Positions 16,457 to 19,073 of a DNA stretch of 19,073 nucleotides are shown in pieces. The first letter of the stretch is position 1. Every line of letters starts with the position of its first letter. Below the pieces are notes generated by a model. It was not told where the DNA came from. It ran no database searches and saw only the letters and a program-made list of their open reading frames with translations. Origin of the DNA: Gemmatimonadota bacterium (lineage in GTDB: Bacteria; Latescibacterota; UBA2968; UBA8231); contig JAPPEF010000219.1 in assembly GCA_028875335.1 (NCBI GenBank), positions 1-19,073 on the forward strand, given 5' to 3'. Position numbers and translations under genes: made by a program.

Positions 16457-16480
16457 AAAAAAGCGGGCTATGACGCCCGC
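16457..16480 (-). terminator. Intrinsic terminator / possible attenuator just before rimP
   Basis: GCGGGC (16480-16475), loop GTCATA, and GCCCGC (16468-16463) form a perfect 6-base-pair GC stem followed by six T (16462-16457), a textbook intrinsic terminator on the minus strand. It can end the der/merR transcript. The rimP Shine-Dalgarno begins only four bases after the T-run, so no promoter fits between them and any rimP transcript must pass through this hairpin. That is the geometry of an attenuator. Confidence 0.8.
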
Positions 16481-16505
16481 CCAACTTGGGGTTATAAAAT
16501 ATAGG

Positions 16506-16534
16506 ATTATATTGATTTAGGCAAGACGACTTAA
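16506..16534 (-). promoter_or_regulatory. Candidate promoter of the rimP-nusA-infB operon
   Basis: A perfect TATAAT (16511-16506) lies in an AT-rich stretch of the merR/rimP gap, with a weak -35, TTAAGT (16534-16529), at 17-base spacing. Transcription from about 16499 would give a leader of roughly 60 bases that contains the hairpin. The -10 match is clear and the -35 is poor. Confidence 0.4.
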
Positions 16535-16556
16535 CAGCCTTGGCCAAATGCCAACG

Positions 16557-16979
16557 CTAGAGGAGGCGCAAAATCTCGCGCAGTTCTTTTTTCGTCTCTT
16601 CGATCATTCTAAGCGCGGCCTCCCGGTCCTGTGTGGATTCGGGATCAGTGCGCTCCTCTGCTGAGTCAGGACAGCTTTGTTGTTCAGCTAGCAAAGCAGG
16701 TATTTGCTCTCCGACTTGGCGCAAGAGCTCGGGTTCATCTTTGAGCTTCTTCTTTACGCCCTGCGTCGTGTAGCGCTCCTCGTAGAGGAGGCTTTTGAGC
16801 AACAAGATGATCCCTATATCGCGTTCCCTATAGGCCCTGTTTTTACCACCGCGCGCACGGCGCGGCCGCAAACAGGAGAACTCCTTCTCCCAAGCCCTGA
16901 GCGTATAGGGTTGTAGCTGTGTGAGTTCTGCGACTTCGCTGATGCTGTAATACAGCTTGTTTTGCAATGGATTCTTCAC
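16557..16979 (-). CDS. MerR-family DNA-binding regulator (small, no effector domain recognised)
   Basis: 140 residues. A winged-helix MerR-type DNA-binding domain fills the N-terminal half: YYSISEVAELTQLQPYTLR (10-28) and WEKEF, then the wing RRARGGKNRAYRERDIGIILLLKSLLYEE, followed by TTQGVKKKLKDE. The rest is charged and helical, probably a dimerising coiled coil, with no cysteine-rich metal site. It resembles the compact MerR-like proteins widespread in Bacteria whose targets are mostly unknown. It starts at GTG 16979, overlaps the der stop by four bases (GTGA) and has AGGGAAG at good spacing. Its cotranscription with der is clear. A role in controlling the downstream rimP operon would be speculation. 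Confidence 0.88.
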   Translation of the reverse strand: MKNPLQNKLYYSISEVAELTQLQPYTLRAWEKEFSCLRPRRARGGKNRAYRERDIGIILLLKSLLYEERYTTQGVKKKLKDEPELLRQVGEQIPALLAEQQSCPDSAEERTDPESTQDREAALRMIEETKKELREILRLL

Positions 16980-18331
16980 GATCGCACTTCCCTGTATCCT
17001 TTGCGCCGACGCCAGACGATGCGCAAGGGTGTTCCTTCGAAATCAAATTCCAACCTCAGGCGATTTTCGATGTGGCGTCGATAATTCCCCGGCACGGAGC
17101 GGGGCAGATTCGTAAAGATTGTAAACGCTGGCGGGTTAACCGCGTGTTGGGTGGCGTAGAGCAGGCGAATGTCGCGGCCCTCTTGAGTCGCCAGATACTC
17201 GCCAGATAGCTGTTGAATGATCTTGTTCAAGCGCGCGGTGGGAATCCGCGTCCGGCGCTTATTGCCCACTGCGGCCACCACTTCGAGACATTTGTGAACC
17301 CGCCGACCGGTCAAGCCCGATATGCACAGCACCGGATAGTCGCGTAAAAAGGGATAGCGGTCGCGCAACTCGCGGCGGTACTCATCCGCAGTGCCCTCGG
17401 CGACTAAATCCCATTTATTGATCGCCACTACCAAGCCGCATCCAGACTTTATCACTTGCTCCATGATGCGGGCGTCCTGCATGACCCACCCCTCGGTGCC
17501 GTCTAGAAGCACGACCGCCACATCGGCTCGGTCAATGCTGTTAGCCGCCCGGCGCGTACTGTAGAATTCCACAGGATCATCGACCTTAGATCGCCTCCGC
17601 AAACCGGCAGTATCCACGAACAACAGATGGCTATCCTGCCAAGTCAAGCGCAGTTGCGTTGGATCCCGGGTCGTACCAGGCCGATCGTGGACAATGGAAA
17701 CCTGATGGCCTGCGAGGCAGTTGATCAGCGTGGATTTGCCCACGTTGGGCCGCCCGACCAAAGCGACCCGAATCGCCTCTTCATCCCATTCCGACCCATA
17801 AGCTTCAGTCTCGTCGAAGAGCGCAATAAGTGCATCGAGCAAGGCACCGGAACGCCGCCCGGTAACGGCAGAAACCGGCAGGGGATCCCCCAAGCCGAGC
17901 CGGTAAAATTCGTCGAGCGGCGCGACCTGCCCTACCCCATCGACCTTGTTGATGGCCAGCAAGCACTTGCCGCCCCCACTACGTAGCATGGTCCCCATCT
18001 CTTGGTCCAGATCGGTCAAACCCGTGGTCCCATCGCAGAGAAAAATAGCTATATCCGCTTCTGCCAATGCCTTTGCCGCTTGGGAGCACACAGCCGAGGA
18101 TAGCGCGTCTTTGGCATTGGGCATGTAGCCCCCCGTATCGACCAAAGTAAAGGAGCGCCCTCCCCACTCAGCCGCGGCGAATATCTGATCGCGAGTGACC
18201 CCGGGCTGACCATCGGTTATGGCCCACCTAGTCCCCAAGATGCGGTTGAACAGGGTCGATTTACCCACGTTGGGCCGCCCGACAATTGCCACGATGGGAC
18301 GGCGATGATTCTCGACGGTTTGGGTGCTCAT
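16976..18331 (-). CDS. der: Ribosome assembly GTPase Der (EngA)
   Basis: Essential double GTPase for 50S subunit maturation. 451 residues from ATG 18331. The first G domain has GRPNVGKST (18-26), DTGG (65-68) and NKVD (128-131). The second has GRPNVGKST (193-201), DTAG (240-243) and NKWD (305-308). A KH-like C-terminal domain spans about 355-451 (NPPAFTIFTN, YRRHIENRLR). A GTG farther upstream (18409) would add 26 residues lying within the DUF512 gene; ATG 18331 gives the normal MSTQTVENHRRPIVAIVGRPN beginning and overlaps the DUF512 stop as ATGA, the usual coupling signature. The end overlaps the merR-type gene by four bases. Confidence 0.98.
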   Translation of the reverse strand: MSTQTVENHRRPIVAIVGRPNVGKSTLFNRILGTRWAITDGQPGVTRDQIFAAAEWGGRSFTLVDTGGYMPNAKDALSSAVCSQAAKALAEADIAIFLCDGTTGLTDLDQEMGTMLRSGGGKCLLAINKVDGVGQVAPLDEFYRLGLGDPLPVSAVTGRRSGALLDALIALFDETEAYGSEWDEEAIRVALVGRPNVGKSTLINCLAGHQVSIVHDRPGTTRDPTQLRLTWQDSHLLFVDTAGLRRRSKVDDPVEFYSTRRAANSIDRADVAVVLLDGTEGWVMQDARIMEQVIKSGCGLVVAINKWDLVAEGTADEYRRELRDRYPFLRDYPVLCISGLTGRRVHKCLEVVAAVGNKRRTRIPTARLNKIIQQLSGEYLATQEGRDIRLLYATQHAVNPPAFTIFTNLPRSVPGNYRRHIENRLRLEFDFEGTPLRIVWRRRKGYREVRS

Positions 18332-19073
18332 TTTTCGCGCCCTATGTAGTAACCCAATTCGGTTAGCTGCCGCCCTTCTCCCAGCACTTTTAGGCTCCGA
18401 TCGACCCAAAAGTGCTCAAGTGATTCGACCAAATCGTACCCCCCTACCGCAAGGGGGATGCCTACCTCTTCCGCAAGTTGGGGCACGGTCATGTCGTCCA
18501 ACGTCAAGCCCTCGCCATTGATGCAATTGGGCGGCAGCAAGACCAAATCCCGCTCGATTCCATCGCGCGCACGCGCCGCCATATCGCGGCCGGTCAGCAG
18601 GCCCGACACCGTGATGCCGTGGCCGAAAAAGTCGTTATCTACCGGTAGAAGATCAATCTGTACGTTCTCAATGGCGTTCAGCCTAGTCACTAAGGGCACG
18701 AGGATTTGCTCGGCTAAGCGGCCAGTCAGCAGGCCGATCCGCACGGCCAAGGCCGTGCGCGCTGGCAGCCTCTTGTTCGCTTCTTCCCAAGTGTCGAGGA
18801 AGGAGCGCACCATGCCGATGCCGTTTTCTAGTTGGGGAAACGCATCATAATACGACGCCTCCGGCAGGGGTTGATCCGTCAGCAGAAAGATCTCGTCAGC
18901 CGCATAGACGAACCGTTCGCCAAAGCGCGCTTTGAATTGCAAGCCCCATGCTTCGGCTGCGTCCGCGTATTCAGCGGCCTTGACCGGGGTCACCGGGTCG
19001 AGCTGGACGAGTTTGTGGCGATGATCGGTCAGCCCCACGGGCACCAATGCCACTGAGCGGACCGCGGGATAGT
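18328..19073 (-). CDS. DUF512 family protein, 3' portion only
   Basis: The reading frame is open to the window edge, so the 5' end lies outside; about 247 C-terminal residues are visible. Family signatures: YPAVRSVALVPVGLTDHR at the edge, YAADEIFLL, FPQLENGIGM, and the terminal YIGREK. Full-length members have about 430-450 residues with a PDZ-like N-terminus and, in annotation, a putative Fe-S/radical-SAM-like relationship; their function is not established. Adjacency to der is a recurrent arrangement in several phyla. The stop overlaps the der start (ATGA), so both are translated together. A GTG at 19053 falls within the conserved region and is not the real start. Confidence 0.88.
   Translation of the reverse strand, partial: YPAVRSVALVPVGLTDHRHKLVQLDPVTPVKAAEYADAAEAWGLQFKARFGERFVYAADEIFLLTDQPLPEASYYDAFPQLENGIGMVRSFLDTWEEANKRLPARTALAVRIGLLTGRLAEQILVPLVTRLNAIENVQIDLLPVDNDFFGHGITVSGLLTGRDMAARARDGIERDLVLLPPNCINGEGLTLDDMTVPQLAEEVGIPLAVGGYDLVESLEHFWVDRSLKVLGEGRQLTELGYYIGREK

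Noticed and set aside
16438..16556. tRNA gene before rimP, as metY in E. coli
   Set aside because: No cloverleaf, TTC T-loop or acceptor pairing can be drawn in the gap.

Overview
The window is a compact stretch of bacterial chromosome carrying 17 recognisable protein genes, all on the minus strand and therefore read from right to left. No gap between genes exceeds about 155 bases. There is no rRNA, tRNA, CRISPR array or insertion sequence. Nearly everything is core housekeeping machinery. The gene set, the moderately GC-rich coding sequence (judged by eye) and the MAG-like character suggest an uncultured, deep-branching bacterium. LeuRS carries an insertion resembling that of actinobacterial and planctomycete enzymes. 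MutL lacks the usual endonuclease motifs, as in many Bacteroidetes/FCB members. A DUF512-der pair is more familiar from Firmicutes-like genomes. These signals conflict, so I do not name a phylum.

Layout in the direction of transcription: (1) The 3' part of a DUF512 protein, der and a small MerR-type regulator are joined by 4-base start/stop overlaps (19073-16557). (2) A 119-base gap holds a candidate promoter and a strong hairpin plus U-tract. (3) The translation/RNA cluster rimP-nusA-infB-ylxP-rbfA-truB-ribF(kinase only)-rpsO-pnp (16437-7844) is almost gapless. (4) A second hairpin with a T-rich tract precedes asnS-leuS (7777-3565). (5) A 66-base AT-rich gap with a TATAAT box precedes a small membrane protein resembling the FtsH periplasmic domain, then mutL (3498-1174). 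(6) A 153-base gap with a 36-base inverted repeat precedes a tyrosine recombinase gene (1020-49).

The cluster joins ribosome maturation (Der, RimP, RbfA), translation initiation (IF2), transcription elongation and termination (NusA), tRNA modification and charging (TruB, AsnRS, LeuRS), ribosomal protein S15 and mRNA decay (PNPase). This is a classical growth-linked superoperon.

The points most worth a second look are as follows. rimP has no ATG, GTG or TTG start that keeps its N-terminal domain and appears to start at ATT, about 20 bases after an intrinsic terminator that any rimP transcript must cross. A dif-like palindrome (11-base arms, 6-base centre) lies next to the tyrosine recombinase. 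An FtsH-type periplasmic domain occurs without its ATPase or protease but with a SHOCT-like tail. A riboflavin kinase lacks its FMN adenylyltransferase half. MutL has degenerate endonuclease motifs. I see no convincing defence system or other wholly new multi-gene system in the window.
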